Of a stretch of 64,000 bases of DNA, positions 15,994-27,220 are shown piece by piece (the stretch's first letter is position 1; each line of letters opens with the position of its first letter). A program made the position numbers and the translations under genes. The stretch comes from Kribbella pratensis. Its GTDB lineage: Bacteria; Actinomycetota; Actinomycetes; Propionibacteriales; Kribbellaceae. The notes under the pieces were generated by a model. It had not been told where the DNA came from. It worked only from the letters and a program-made list of their open reading frames with translations, and did no database searches. Location of the stretch: assembly GCF_004365355.1 (NCBI RefSeq), contig NZ_SODP01000004.1, forward strand, positions 466,266-530,265, given 5' to 3'.

Positions 15994-17255
15994 AGCTCGC
16001 GCCACCGCGCCAGGCACAACTCCAGCGGCACCGACGGAATCCCCTGGCCGAGTACTTCGAACCGCTCGCCGGTCAGCAACCGCCGTACGTCGTCCGGCCT
16101 GATCGGCACGTGCCGGGTGACGAACTGCCGCTCGGACACATCAATGTGCAGCTGGAGATCGCGCAGCTCGGCGTGGATCCGGGACACTCCGTAGAACTCG
16201 GGTTTGGCGCCCTTCTCCAGCCAGCGGCCGTACCCGAGCACCTGGGTCTCGATGCGAATGTCGCGCATGGCCGGGGTGACCAGACCGAGCTCTTCACGCA
16301 GCTCCCGCTCCATCCCCGCAGCGGTTACGTCCGTGAGGCGGTCGCGTCCGAGCAGGTCGAGTGGTTCGAGACTCCCCGAGCCGCTCGGCGCGACCAGCCC
16401 TGCCGACGATCGCGAGGCAACGCCCTGGTGGACCAATATCATCCAGCCATCGGCCGTGAACGCGACCGTGGAGACGCCCACCTGGTTGCCGAGACCCGTG
16501 GCATTCAAGGGGATCAGACGGCCGTCGTCGGTGATGAGACGCGGGTTGATGTCGGCTACCGTCCGGCCGAGGCTCCGGCTCAGCCACTGGCGACCGGCCA
16601 GGTAGTTCGAGGCCATCATGTCGAAGTACCGCACCGGCTGCAGGCGGACTGCTCCGCCGGCCGGATCCGGATCGTCACACAGCCCGACGTTCAGCCCGTC
16701 GAACGGAGGAGCCGCCGAACGTGACCGCTGGGATCGGGCCAGCGCGATGACTGTCGGCTTGATGGCCGCCAGGTCGGGCGGGAGCGAGTACGTCCTGGAG
16801 TCGACCGCAACCGGCCGGTCCAGACTGCGGTCGACCGACGGGCTGGTGACGATGCGGCCCTGCGCACAGCGGACCAGCTGCCAGTCACCTTCCAGTACGA
16901 CGTCAGGCACGGGATGGTCGAGCGAGTACAGGTCCTGCAGCTCCTGCCGCACTTTGACCCAGTCGCTGACCAGCGGGATCAGTCCGATAATCGCGAGCAC
17001 CACCGCGACGACGCCAGTGCCCAGGCTTTCCACTCCGAGCGCCAGCACACCGATGAGCGACAGGACCGTGCCGGCGACGACCGCCCAGTTCTTGGCCAGC
17101 AGCAGCCTGGCCCATCCCCAGGAGGCCGAGAACCGGTGGCTCAGCCACAGTCCGGCGCCGTGGCGGAGCGGTTTGGCGGCTTCGAGTTCTCCCACCGCCC
17201 AATTATCGAGGGACGTCCCGGTCAGTGACCGAACGGGAAGTGTGGTTCGGACCAC
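15981..17255 (-). CDS. Membrane-anchored Nudix-like hydrolase
   Basis: 424 residues. Two hydrophobic helices (about 55-74 and 80-98) form a hairpin near the N-terminus; the soluble C-terminal half contains a degenerate Nudix box with RELREELGL (about residues 314-322), preceded by FTADGWMILVHQG and NATGLGNQVGVST strands. Nudix enzymes hydrolyse nucleoside diphosphate derivatives; this substrate is unknown. It overlaps the upstream 136-residue gene by 34 bases and converges on dedA by 13 bases. No clear ribosome site marks the GTG start, so the N-terminus may be shorter. Confidence 0.7.
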   Translation of the reverse strand: MVRTTLPVRSLTGTSLDNWAVGELEAAKPLRHGAGLWLSHRFSASWGWARLLLAKNWAVVAGTVLSLIGVLALGVESLGTGVVAVVLAIIGLIPLVSDWVKVRQELQDLYSLDHPVPDVVLEGDWQLVRCAQGRIVTSPSVDRSLDRPVAVDSRTYSLPPDLAAIKPTVIALARSQRSRSAAPPFDGLNVGLCDDPDPAGGAVRLQPVRYFDMMASNYLAGRQWLSRSLGRTVADINPRLITDDGRLIPLNATGLGNQVGVSTVAFTADGWMILVHQGVASRSSAGLVAPSGSGSLEPLDLLGRDRLTDVTAAGMERELREELGLVTPAMRDIRIETQVLGYGRWLEKGAKPEFYGVSRIHAELRDLQLHIDVSERQFVTRHVPIRPDDVRRLLTGERFEVLGQGIPSVPLELCLARWRELQSV

Positions 17256-17632
17256 ACGAAGTCGGTGCTGAGTAGGGACAGGTCGGCGACTTCGACCGGG
17301 CCGAGCAGCAGGGGGCCGAGCACCTGACCGGAGCCGAGTGAGCAGGCCACCCGGATCCGGTCTGCCGCCTGGTACCAGACCAGCGCCCCCCGTGGCGCCG
17401 CCCCTTCACGGAGCAGGTCGTGGTGGTTGAGCCAACCAACCGCATCGGCCGCATCGTGCCAACCGCTGTCGTGCGCATAGCCGAACGCCATCCGCTGGAA
17501 CTTCAGCGGCCAGTCCTTCCAGGCCGCCGATCCGAGACGTTCCAGCTGCCAGTTCAGCGCCGCCTCGTTGTCCCGCGGGTTTGCCACCCGCGGGACGTTC
17601 GGGCGCTCCACGGCTACCTCCCCCCAGGCCAT
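17222..17632 (-). CDS. Hypothetical protein, faint NlpC/P60-like C-terminus
   Basis: 136 residues without signal peptide. The N-terminal DNEAALNWQLERLGSAAWKDW...AFGYAHDSGWHDAADAVGWL half and the PRGALVWYQAA...VACSLGSGQV half resemble small actinobacterial proteins related to cell-wall amidase folds, but the catalytic Cys and His are not evident, so enzymatic activity is doubtful. Both ATG 17632 (GGGGGAG upstream) and a GTG seven codons later (GGGAGG upstream) are credible starts. Its tail overlaps the Nudix gene. Confidence 0.65.
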   Translation of the reverse strand: MAWGEVAVERPNVPRVANPRDNEAALNWQLERLGSAAWKDWPLKFQRMAFGYAHDSGWHDAADAVGWLNHHDLLREGAAPRGALVWYQAADRIRVACSLGSGQVLGPLLLGPVEVADLSLLSTDFVWSEPHFPFGH

Positions 17633-17725
17633 AGGTTCTCTCCCCCGATTCCCCCGAAAACCTCGGCCTGTGCCGTGGCATGGTCAGATCCTGTCCGACC
17701 GCGATACAGCCGCCGTACATTCGGC

Positions 17726-20707
17726 TCAGCCGGCCGCAACCCCTGTTTCAGACGCTGAGAGCAGCCCGCGACAGGCAGTTGCCGCGGCGTCGTTGCCCGC
17801 CTGCTGCCACACACGCGCGGCGCGCTCGAGGGTACGGCGGGCGTTGTCAAGGCTGCCTGTGGACAGGTACAGCTCACCGAGGTGCTGCGCCGCCTGGCCT
17901 TCGACACTGCGATCGCCCAGCCGATGGCCGATGTCGATCGCGTCCAGCAGCGTCTTCCGCGCAGCGGCAACCTCACCGCGTTCCATCAACGCCTGCCCGA
18001 GCAGCGCCCGGGTGTACGCCGCACAGTGGTCGTCGCCCATCCCGTCGAAGATCGCCAGCGCCTTACGCAGCTGGCGCACCGCCTCCTCATGCCGCCCTTG
18101 AGCGACGCGGAGCGCTGCAATGCGGCGTCGTACCTTCGCCTCCCGATGCGCGTCGGCACGGCGTACGGCGATCAGGAACGCCTGCGCCAGAAGGCTCCGC
18201 GCGATATCGAGATCGCCGCGGCCCAGGTAAACGTTCGCCGCCGCAGTCCGCGCCAGGGCCTCGGCGTTCCCGTTGCCGTCCTCGACGAACGCCTCGATCG
18301 CCTTCTCGTACTGCGCCAACCCCTCGTCGCGCTGCCCGCGTTCGCGCAGCCACGTGCCGAGTCCGACGGCCACCACGCCCTCGCCGAGCCGGTCGCCCAC
18401 CTCGGCGAACGCCTCCGCGGCCGCGTCGAAGTGACGCCGCGCGTTGTCCCAGTCGTCCTGGTAGACGGCGAGCTGGCCGAGGTTGCGATGCATGATCGCC
18501 TCGCCGTGCCGGTCGCCGCACTCGATCGCACTGAGGAGACCCTGCTGGTGCGAACTGTTCCAGTCGTCGAACCCGGCGCGCAGGTCCAGGTAAGGCCCCC
18601 AGGCGGCCGCGATCCGCCATGCGTGGTCGTGCAACCCGTTCTGCGCCGCGGCCCGGATCGCCGGCACGAACGTACTGCGTTCGCTGTCCAGCCACGCGAT
18701 CGCGTCCGCCTCGGTGAACGGCGACGGGTCCGGCGCCGTCAACGGCCCGATGTGCTCGAGAACGCCGAAGTACTCGAACGACAAGGCGTCGTTCGCGCGG
18801 CGGATCTTGTTCAGAATCGCTTCGACCACAGTCTCGACGTCGCGGACCGCCTGCGCCTTCTGCTCCTCGTCGCCGACCCCGAGCGCGTGCAGCCGCAGCA
18901 GGTCGTGGACGCGATAGCGCGCCGTACCGCGGTGGTCCACCGAGCTGATCCGGACCAGGTTGACCTCGATCAGCCGGTCCAAACTCCGCCGTACTGCGGC
19001 CGGCGACGCGACCGCCTCCAACGCACGGGCCGAGAAAACACCGACCGCGAAGTGGCCGATCAGCCTGTACAGCCGGGCCTCTTCCGGACTGAGAGCGCCG
19101 TAGCTCAAGTCCGCACTGGTCCGTACGGCGAGCTCGCCGATGCTCAACTCGTCCAGCCGCGACGTCTCGTCCCGCAACCGTCGAGCCAGCTCCCGCGCAC
19201 TCAGATCGGGCCGCTGGGCCAGCCGACTGCCAACGATCCGGATGGCGAGCGGCAGGTTCGCGCAGGCGGTCAAGATCTCCTCGGCTTCCGGCGACGAGGC
19301 ATCGATCCGCCCGGACCCGGCCACCGATGTCAGCAGTACTGCGGCCTCGCGGTCGTCGAACGTGTCGAGCGGCACGCTGTCCGCCCCGGCCAGGTCCATC
19401 AGCCGGTTGCGACTCGTCACTACTACTGCCGACGCACCGGTGCCGGGCATCAGCGGCGTGATCTGACCAGCCGCAGCGACGTCGTCGAGGATGATCAATA
19501 CCCGACGGCTTGCCAGCTCGGACCGCAGCATCGCGGACCGGCGCTCCGGATCGGTCGGGATCGCGAAGTCCGGCAGGTTGAGGCTGAGCAGCAGATCGGT
19601 GAGTGCGGCGGCCGGATCGCGGGGCTGTGTCGCGCCGTGCATGTCCAGGTAGATCTGCCCGTCAGGGAAGTACTCCCGGACCAGATGGCCGAGCCGAACG
19701 GCCAGGGAGGTCTTCCCAGTCCCCGGTGCGCCCGAGATGACCGCGATCGGCGGCCGCACCGGGTCACGACCACAGACCAAGTCCCGCAGCTGCTCCAGAT
19801 GACTCTGCCGGCCGCTGAAGTCAGGCAGGTCGAGCGGGAGCTGGCTCGGCGGCCTGACCGGGTCGGTCAGCTCAGGCGCGGCCATCGGTCCGGGTTGTGC
19901 GGTCGGCCCGGGGCGTTCCGCAGTACGGTCCGCAGGGATGCCCGGGTTGGGCCAGTTGGCCGAGCGGCCGTGCTCGGCGCGCGCACCGGCGGCCTCCAGC
20001 TCCGGACTTGGCTTGATGTCGAGCTCCTCGGCGAGCGTCTGCACCGCCTTCTGGTACGCCGCGCGCGCCTCACCGACCCGACCGGCCGCGACGAGCGCGT
20101 CGACCAGGCGCCGCCAGAGCTGCTCGTCGTACGGGTCGTCGGTCAGACGGGCACTGAGCAGCACAGCCGCGCCGCTCGCATCGCCGTACTCGAGCCGCAG
20201 GTCCAAGAGGTTGTCGACCAGGCCGCGGTGCTGTGCCTCCAGGCGGGCGATCGAGCCCTCCCACGCCGCGGGCATCGGCAGATCGTCGAGCGGACGGCCG
20301 CGCCAGAGCGAGTACGCACGAGACAGGACCTGCATCGCCTGCCTGCCGTCGCCCGCGTCCCGCAGGTGGCCGCCCTCGGCCAGCAGCGACTCGAACAGGC
20401 TCGCGTCGAGCTCGTCGACGCCCACCTCGATGCTGTAGCCGGCAGCCGAGGTGTCGATCGGCGCGGGCAGCCCGGCGTCATGCAGCACGCCACGCAGGGC
20501 GCGGACATACGTCCGGATGTTCGCGGTGGCCGACCGCGGCGGACTGCTCTCCCAGAGCGCGTCAGCGATCAGATCGGTCGAGACGAACCGGTTCGGGTGC
20601 AGGAGCAGGGTCGCCAGCAGCTGGCGCGGTTTGGCTGCCTTCAGCGGCTGGCCCTGGACGTGGACGAGGCGCAGAGGTCCGAGGATCCCGTACCTCAGAC
20701 TGTCCAC
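17726..20707 (-). CDS. AfsR/SARP-type regulator: BTAD, NB-ARC ATPase and TPR
   Basis: 993 residues from GTG 20707. An OmpR-like winged helix with bacterial activation domain fills residues 1-250 (SLRYGILGPLRL; KPRQLLATLLL; NRFVSTDLIADALW), followed after a proline-rich linker by an NB-ARC ATPase with Walker A AVISGAPGTGKTS near 325 and Walker B VLIILDDV, then about ten TPR-like helices. Such proteins activate secondary-metabolism or stress genes in response to unknown cues. The start is chosen because GGAGAGG lies 8 bases upstream and family members begin at RYGxLGPL; the frame is open to 20761. No antibiotic cluster is adjacent, so targets are unknown. Confidence 0.93.
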   Translation of the reverse strand: MDSLRYGILGPLRLVHVQGQPLKAAKPRQLLATLLLHPNRFVSTDLIADALWESSPPRSATANIRTYVRALRGVLHDAGLPAPIDTSAAGYSIEVGVDELDASLFESLLAEGGHLRDAGDGRQAMQVLSRAYSLWRGRPLDDLPMPAAWEGSIARLEAQHRGLVDNLLDLRLEYGDASGAAVLLSARLTDDPYDEQLWRRLVDALVAAGRVGEARAAYQKAVQTLAEELDIKPSPELEAAGARAEHGRSANWPNPGIPADRTAERPGPTAQPGPMAAPELTDPVRPPSQLPLDLPDFSGRQSHLEQLRDLVCGRDPVRPPIAVISGAPGTGKTSLAVRLGHLVREYFPDGQIYLDMHGATQPRDPAAALTDLLLSLNLPDFAIPTDPERRSAMLRSELASRRVLIILDDVAAAGQITPLMPGTGASAVVVTSRNRLMDLAGADSVPLDTFDDREAAVLLTSVAGSGRIDASSPEAEEILTACANLPLAIRIVGSRLAQRPDLSARELARRLRDETSRLDELSIGELAVRTSADLSYGALSPEEARLYRLIGHFAVGVFSARALEAVASPAAVRRSLDRLIEVNLVRISSVDHRGTARYRVHDLLRLHALGVGDEEQKAQAVRDVETVVEAILNKIRRANDALSFEYFGVLEHIGPLTAPDPSPFTEADAIAWLDSERSTFVPAIRAAAQNGLHDHAWRIAAAWGPYLDLRAGFDDWNSSHQQGLLSAIECGDRHGEAIMHRNLGQLAVYQDDWDNARRHFDAAAEAFAEVGDRLGEGVVAVGLGTWLRERGQRDEGLAQYEKAIEAFVEDGNGNAEALARTAAANVYLGRGDLDIARSLLAQAFLIAVRRADAHREAKVRRRIAALRVAQGRHEEAVRQLRKALAIFDGMGDDHCAAYTRALLGQALMERGEVAAARKTLLDAIDIGHRLGDRSVEGQAAQHLGELYLSTGSLDNARRTLERAARVWQQAGNDAAATACRGLLSASETGVAAG

Positions 20708-20923
20708 TCGTCCGACCTCTCCACTCTTGAATCGGCTTATCGTGTCATCCGGTCGCACCATGCGGAAGCCCGATGTACGCCGGATGTATCTCGCTGCGGC
20801 ACTGTTGACTCAGGTACCGGGGGGAGGGCAGGCCCGGGCGTGGCGACTTGACCGCCGTCACACCGGGTCTGGCACTGGGAGAGAGTCCGGGGTCGGGGGT
20901 CCTGGGCTACGGGGAACCGGTGC
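20708..20923. other. Intergenic region between SARP gene and lemA
   Basis: A 216-base gap between two leftward genes, GC-rich, with short G-runs. It should hold the SARP promoter and the lemA terminator, but no clear -10/-35 pair or strong hairpin was found. Confidence 0.45.
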
Positions 20924-21781
20924 CTACTGGCCACCGGTGAATGGCGGCTGACCGTCCTGCGGTGCGGGGGAACCCGCAGGCGGCCCGCCCACCGGTGGCT
21001 CTCCCTGTGCCTGGTATTGCCCGGGCGCGGGGTACTGACCGCCCTGGCCCTGGTACGGCGGCTGGGCCGGCGGCTGCTGGTATCCGCCCGGGATCGGCTG
21101 CGGCGGCGACTGGTAGTTGCCTTGGTCACCCGGCATCTGCGGGTGGATCTGCCCCGACGACGGCGCGCCCGGCTGCATCTGCGGCGGCGCCTGCTCGCCG
21201 GCGACCGACCCGATCGTGCCGAACGAGACCTGCGGTACGGCCCGGACCTGCTCGTCCTTAACCTCGAAGTACCCGGCCTTCTCGAACTTGAAGCCGCCGG
21301 CGATCAGGTTCGACGGGAACGCCTCGATCCGGGTGTTGTAGTCGCCGACGTTCGCGTTGTAGAACCGGCGGCCGGCGGCGATCCGGTCCTCGGTGTCGGT
21401 CAGCTCGCGCTGCAGGCCGAGGAAGTTCTGGTTCGACTGCAGCTGCGGGTAGGCCTCGACCGAGATCATCATCTGACGCAGCGCGCCGGACAGCTGACCC
21501 TCCGCCGCGGCCCGCTGCTCCGGGGTCGCGCCCTGCACGTTCACCGCCTGGGTACGCAGCCGGGCGACCTCCTCGAACACGTGCCGCTCGTGCGCGGCGT
21601 ACGCCCGGACGGTCTCGACCAGGTTCGGGATCAGGTCGTAGCGGCGGTGCAGCTCGACGTCGATCTGCCGCCAGGACTCCTGGATCAGGTTCCGTTGCTT
21701 GACGAACCGGTTGTACGACGTGATCAGCATGATCGCCAGAATGACGAGCACCGCGACGATCACGATGATGACCCAAACCAT
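20924..21781 (-). CDS. lemA: LemA-family membrane protein
   Basis: 285 residues. One N-terminal transmembrane helix (2-22) is followed by the LemA core: YNRFVKQRNLIQESWRQIDVELHRRYDLIPNLVETVRAYAAHE, long coiled helices, and FYNANVGDYNTRIEAFPSNLIA (quoted in parts). The last 100 residues are a disordered Gln/Pro/Gly-rich tail (QPPAQPPYQGQGG repeats) not found in most LemA proteins. LemA function is unresolved; it is a membrane scaffold often near DUF3137 or TPM proteins. A DUF3137 gene lies upstream on the same strand, separated by a large inverted repeat. Confidence 0.93.
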   Translation of the reverse strand: MVWVIIVIVAVLVILAIMLITSYNRFVKQRNLIQESWRQIDVELHRRYDLIPNLVETVRAYAAHERHVFEEVARLRTQAVNVQGATPEQRAAAEGQLSGALRQMMISVEAYPQLQSNQNFLGLQRELTDTEDRIAAGRRFYNANVGDYNTRIEAFPSNLIAGGFKFEKAGYFEVKDEQVRAVPQVSFGTIGSVAGEQAPPQMQPGAPSSGQIHPQMPGDQGNYQSPPQPIPGGYQQPPAQPPYQGQGGQYPAPGQYQAQGEPPVGGPPAGSPAPQDGQPPFTGGQ

Positions 21782-21826
21782 GGCAAGCTCCCGAGTGTTG
21801 GCAGTGCTGCCTGCGACTCTACGGGC

Positions 21827-21991
21827 AGGGGGTGTCTCCCGACCCCACGCCGTCGCGAGCAGGTGCTCGGCGCGGTAGCTCGGCGTGCGGGAGGGAAGGC
21901 CTCGATGTGGTTCATCGTGGCCTTTCCTCCCGTGCGGCGAGGTGCCGTGCCGAGTGCCGCGCAGTAGGCGTGGGGTCGGGAGACACCCCCT
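21827..21991. repeat. 165-bp long inverted repeat element
   Basis: Outer arms 21827-21851 and 21967-21991 are perfectly complementary over 25 bp. An inner imperfect hairpin (CGGGAGG...CCTCCCG, centred near 21913) fills much of the interior, so nearly the whole element can fold as one structure. It fills the gap between the DUF3137 and lemA genes. Confidence 0.85.
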
Positions 21992-22011
21992 CAGCCGGGT
22001 CCGCCGGGTGG

Positions 22012-22713
22012 TTACTGGACGCGGGGGTCGATGCCGGCGTAGTCGCGCCAGACGTACGGCGGGACGTTCTCGATCACCTGCTGGAGCAGACCGAGGCGGT
22101 TCATCAGCTGGTTGGGGTCGTGGTCGCCCTTGCCCCAGCCGACCAGCGAGTTTCCCTCGGTGCGCCAGCCGATCTCACCGCGGGCGAGCAGCAGCTCCAT
22201 CATCCGCGGGGTGACCACAGCGTGCCCGAACCGCTCGTCGGTCGCCTTGACCCGGAACCTCCGGTTGAACTGCTCGCTCTCGAACTGGATGTCGCGGAAG
22301 CCGAACGCGTTCGCCACCGCGCCGCCGAAGATCCCCTCGTGCGTCACCTCGAGGTGCGGCAGCGCTCCCGGGAGCTGCATTACGACCACCGCGTATCGGT
22401 GCGTCGTGGTCCGCCGCTGACCCCGTCCGTTGGTCGTGTGGGTCTGGTAGCTGTAGTCGAAGGCAACCATCGGGTGCCCGTTGTACGCGCCGGACAGCAC
22501 ATTCTTGACGCGGTAGTTGTCACCGGTCTGGAACGGCGTACCCGACCACTGGCCGGCCAGCGACGGGTTGGACGGCACGTACGACCAGCCCTGCTGGGCC
22601 GCGAGAGCGGAGAACTGTTCGCGACGCTTCTTCGCCCGGTAGTAGTTGAAGTAGACGAGACCGACACCAACGACGACCGCCACCACGACGAGCAGGATGG
22701 TGCTGCTCTGCAT
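22012..22713 (-). CDS. DUF3137-like membrane protein
   Basis: 233 residues with one N-terminal transmembrane helix (about 4-23), a basic RAKKRRE stop-transfer and a soluble domain with RHYxxxMxLPGxLPxLxVTxEG-type wording (YAVVVMQLPGALPHLEVTHEG). It resembles DUF3137 proteins, which frequently accompany lemA; the biochemical role is unknown. Its ATG overlaps the pyrE stop by one base (TGATG), implying translational coupling with pyrE, an unusual partner. Confidence 0.8.
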   Translation of the reverse strand: MQSSTILLVVVAVVVGVGLVYFNYYRAKKRREQFSALAAQQGWSYVPSNPSLAGQWSGTPFQTGDNYRVKNVLSGAYNGHPMVAFDYSYQTHTTNGRGQRRTTTHRYAVVVMQLPGALPHLEVTHEGIFGGAVANAFGFRDIQFESEQFNRRFRVKATDERFGHAVVTPRMMELLLARGEIGWRTEGNSLVGWGKGDHDPNQLMNRLGLLQQVIENVPPYVWRDYAGIDPRVQ

Positions 22714-23258
22714 CAGCTCAGACCCAGATCCTCGAGCCCGAACACCGACCGGTACTCCAGGCCCTCTGCCTCGACTCGCTCCTGCGCGCCGGTCGACCGA
22801 TCCACGATCACCGCGACGGCTACGACCTCGGCCCCCGCCTCGCGCAACGCCTCGACCGCGGTCAGCACCGATCCGCCAGTCGTCGAGGTGTCCTCGACTG
22901 CGAGCACCCGCCGGCCCTTCACGTCCGGCCCTTCGATCCGTCGCTGCAGGCCGTGCGTCTTCTCTGCTTTCCGTACGACGAACGCGTCAAGCGTCCGGCC
23001 CTGCTGAGCGGCGGCGTGCAGCATCGACATCGCCACCGGATCCGCGCCAAGCGTGAGGCCGCCGACAGCGTCGTACTCCAGGTCCTTCGTCAACTCGAGC
23101 ATCGCCGGCCCGATCAGCGGCGCCGCAGCCGCATCCAACGTGATCCGCCGCAGGTCGACGTAGTAGTCAGCTTCCTTCCCCGACGCCAACGTCACGCGCC
23201 CATGCACAATCGCCTTGCTTTTGACCTGCTCCAGCAATCCGTCCCGGTCGTAGCTCAT
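22713..23258 (-). CDS. pyrE: Orotate phosphoribosyltransferase
   Basis: 181 residues. It transfers phosphoribose from PRPP to orotate giving orotidine monophosphate in pyrimidine synthesis. The PRPP signature VLAVEDTSTTGGSVLTAVEAL, the substrate hood SGKEADYYVDLR and the flexible-loop VVRKAEKTHG are present. It is not in a pyr operon here: it leads a leftward unit with DUF3137 and lemA, while a sortase gene ends 29 bases away on its upstream side... on the same strand its nearest upstream gene is the sortase. Confidence 0.96.
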   Translation of the reverse strand: MSYDRDGLLEQVKSKAIVHGRVTLASGKEADYYVDLRRITLDAAAAPLIGPAMLELTKDLEYDAVGGLTLGADPVAMSMLHAAAQQGRTLDAFVVRKAEKTHGLQRRIEGPDVKGRRVLAVEDTSTTGGSVLTAVEALREAGAEVVAVAVIVDRSTGAQERVEAEGLEYRSVFGLEDLGLS

Positions 23259-23286
23259 AGGCGTTGAGCTTAGAACAAGCGTGAGC

Positions 23287-23913
23287 TCACGATTTCTTCT
23301 GGACCTTGACCAGGTGGCCGAAGGCGACTGAGCGGTCTGGGGAGTGGAAGAGGTCCTGGCAGGTGGTGAGGGTGATGAGCGAGGTGGTCGGGGCGTCGCG
23401 CTTGCCGGGGACCGGGTCTAGGACCCAGGTATCGGTTGGCTTGACGGTAAGGTCGCGGGGGGAGCCGTCGAGTTCGTAGGTGTAAACAGCGTCCTGCGTC
23501 TCGACGATGACTTGGTCGCCCTTGCGCAGGTCGAGCAGCTTGCGGAACGGCGAACCATGTGTGACCCGATGCCCGGCGATCGCGAAGTTGCCCGGCTGGC
23601 CCGGCAGTTGGGTGTGTGGATAGTGCCCGATCCCGCGCGCCAGGTCGTCCGCGTCGACACCCTCGACGACCGGCTTCTCCCAATCGGCGCCGAACCGCGG
23701 GATCCGCAACACCACAAACGCCTTCCCGGTCGACGGCTTGACGGTCTTCTTGGCCGCGGGCGCCTTCCACTGGTTGCGCAGGGAATCCTCGGCCTTGCCC
23801 ATCTGATGGTTCGAGCTGATACCGGTCCCGAAGTACTGCCATCCCACCCACCCGAGCAGCCCGACCCCCGCCACCAGGAACACGATCCCGAGTCCCCTGA
23901 CTACTCCCCGCAT
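23287..23913 (-). CDS. Class E sortase
   Basis: 208 residues. A single N-terminal transmembrane helix (6-26) anchors a sortase barrel with catalytic His115 (AGHRVTHG), Cys185 in TLTTC (181-185) and Arg194. The TLTxC signature with a single-pass N-terminal anchor is that of class E sortases of actinobacteria, which attach LAXTG-type proteins to peptidoglycan. No pilin or LAXTG substrate is adjacent. ATG 23913 has no ribosome site but has CATACT 7 bases upstream, suggesting leaderless translation. Confidence 0.93.
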   Translation of the reverse strand: MRGVVRGLGIVFLVAGVGLLGWVGWQYFGTGISSNHQMGKAEDSLRNQWKAPAAKKTVKPSTGKAFVVLRIPRFGADWEKPVVEGVDADDLARGIGHYPHTQLPGQPGNFAIAGHRVTHGSPFRKLLDLRKGDQVIVETQDAVYTYELDGSPRDLTVKPTDTWVLDPVPGKRDAPTTSLITLTTCQDLFHSPDRSVAFGHLVKVQKKS

Positions 23914-23997
23914 GCGGACAAGTATGCAGTTCGGCTGTAAAGGCTGTGTACGACGTGTCGATGGACGGCGATGGTTGCCCGGGACGACGATGTGGGC

Positions 23998-26231
<2,234 letters not shown>

Positions 26232-26781
26232 CCGCCTCCGGACGCGGCTGTCCGAGGGCTTGTTCGAGCCGCGCGGCGACCGCGTCCAGGTCCGGTGGCA
26301 TCGTGAGCGGCGTGGCGGAGGCCAGCAGGTTCTCGATGTCGCCGCGGGCCGCCCGGACGGCGTCCCGGAGGGTGCGAGCCCGGGTGCCGGCGGCTTGATC
26401 GGGCGCCGACTGTTCGAGTGCGGTGAGCTTGTCCTCGGCCGTCACGACCCGGCTGGACTCGACGTTCCACGCGCCGGCGGCTTGGGCCGTGGAAGGCTGC
26501 CGGCGGAGCTCGGGGACAAGCACGCGGGCGAACCACGCCACCTCTGCCTCACCGGACGCGAGGTCGTCGCGCCAGGCCTGACGACGCCGCGACCTGACGA
26601 TCAGCGGGATCCCTACGGCGAGCGCGACCAGGATCGCCCCCAGCACCCACCACAGCCAGGTAGGCGCCCCACCGGTCTCGGCCGAGGTGGGCTGTGTCGA
26701 GGGGGTGGTCGCCGCCGATGGCACGACCGACGCTGTCCGGGTCGCCGTGGTGGTCTCGGTCTGCGTGGCCTTCCTGGTCTC

Positions 26782-26853
26782 CGTGGCCCTGGTCGTCTCG
26801 GTCTCGGTGGCCCTGCTCGTCTCTGTCTTCGTCGCCCTGGTGGTCTCGGTCTC
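26782..26853 (-). repeat. Three 24-bp coding repeats in the Thr-rich stalk
   Basis: Three 24-bp units encode ETETTRAT, KTETSRAT and ETETTRAT. Degenerate copies continue on both sides, indicating expansion by slippage or unequal recombination. Confidence 0.75.
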
Positions 26854-27220
26854 CGTCTGCGTCTTGGTCGTTCTGGAAGTCTCCGGCTCGGTTGGCGCGG
26901 ACGTCGTTGCGGCCGGCTTCTCCGGGCGTTCGGGCGTACGAGTCGCACTCGGGAGTGTTGCGCTAACCGAGGCCGGCGTACGCGTCGACGAGCCGGACGG
27001 CCGTTCACCGGACCCGCCACAGGACACGAGCAGGAACGCCGCCAGCACCAGACCAACCGCTTGCCTCATCAGTGGCACATCCCCTCCGGCTCGATGGTGC
27101 GCGGCTCGGGCTCTCACGACGAAGATCCCACCTCCTGCGCAGGGCCCGACTCATCCCGGAGGGGCGATATGCGGACGGTCCACTGCCCCACTTGTCGGTC
27201 CACACAGGCAGGATGTGGGC

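Noticed and set aside
17882..20851. A 989-codon frame antisense to the SARP regulator
   Set aside because: Mirror-frame artefact; the opposite strand has clear BTAD, NB-ARC and TPR domains.
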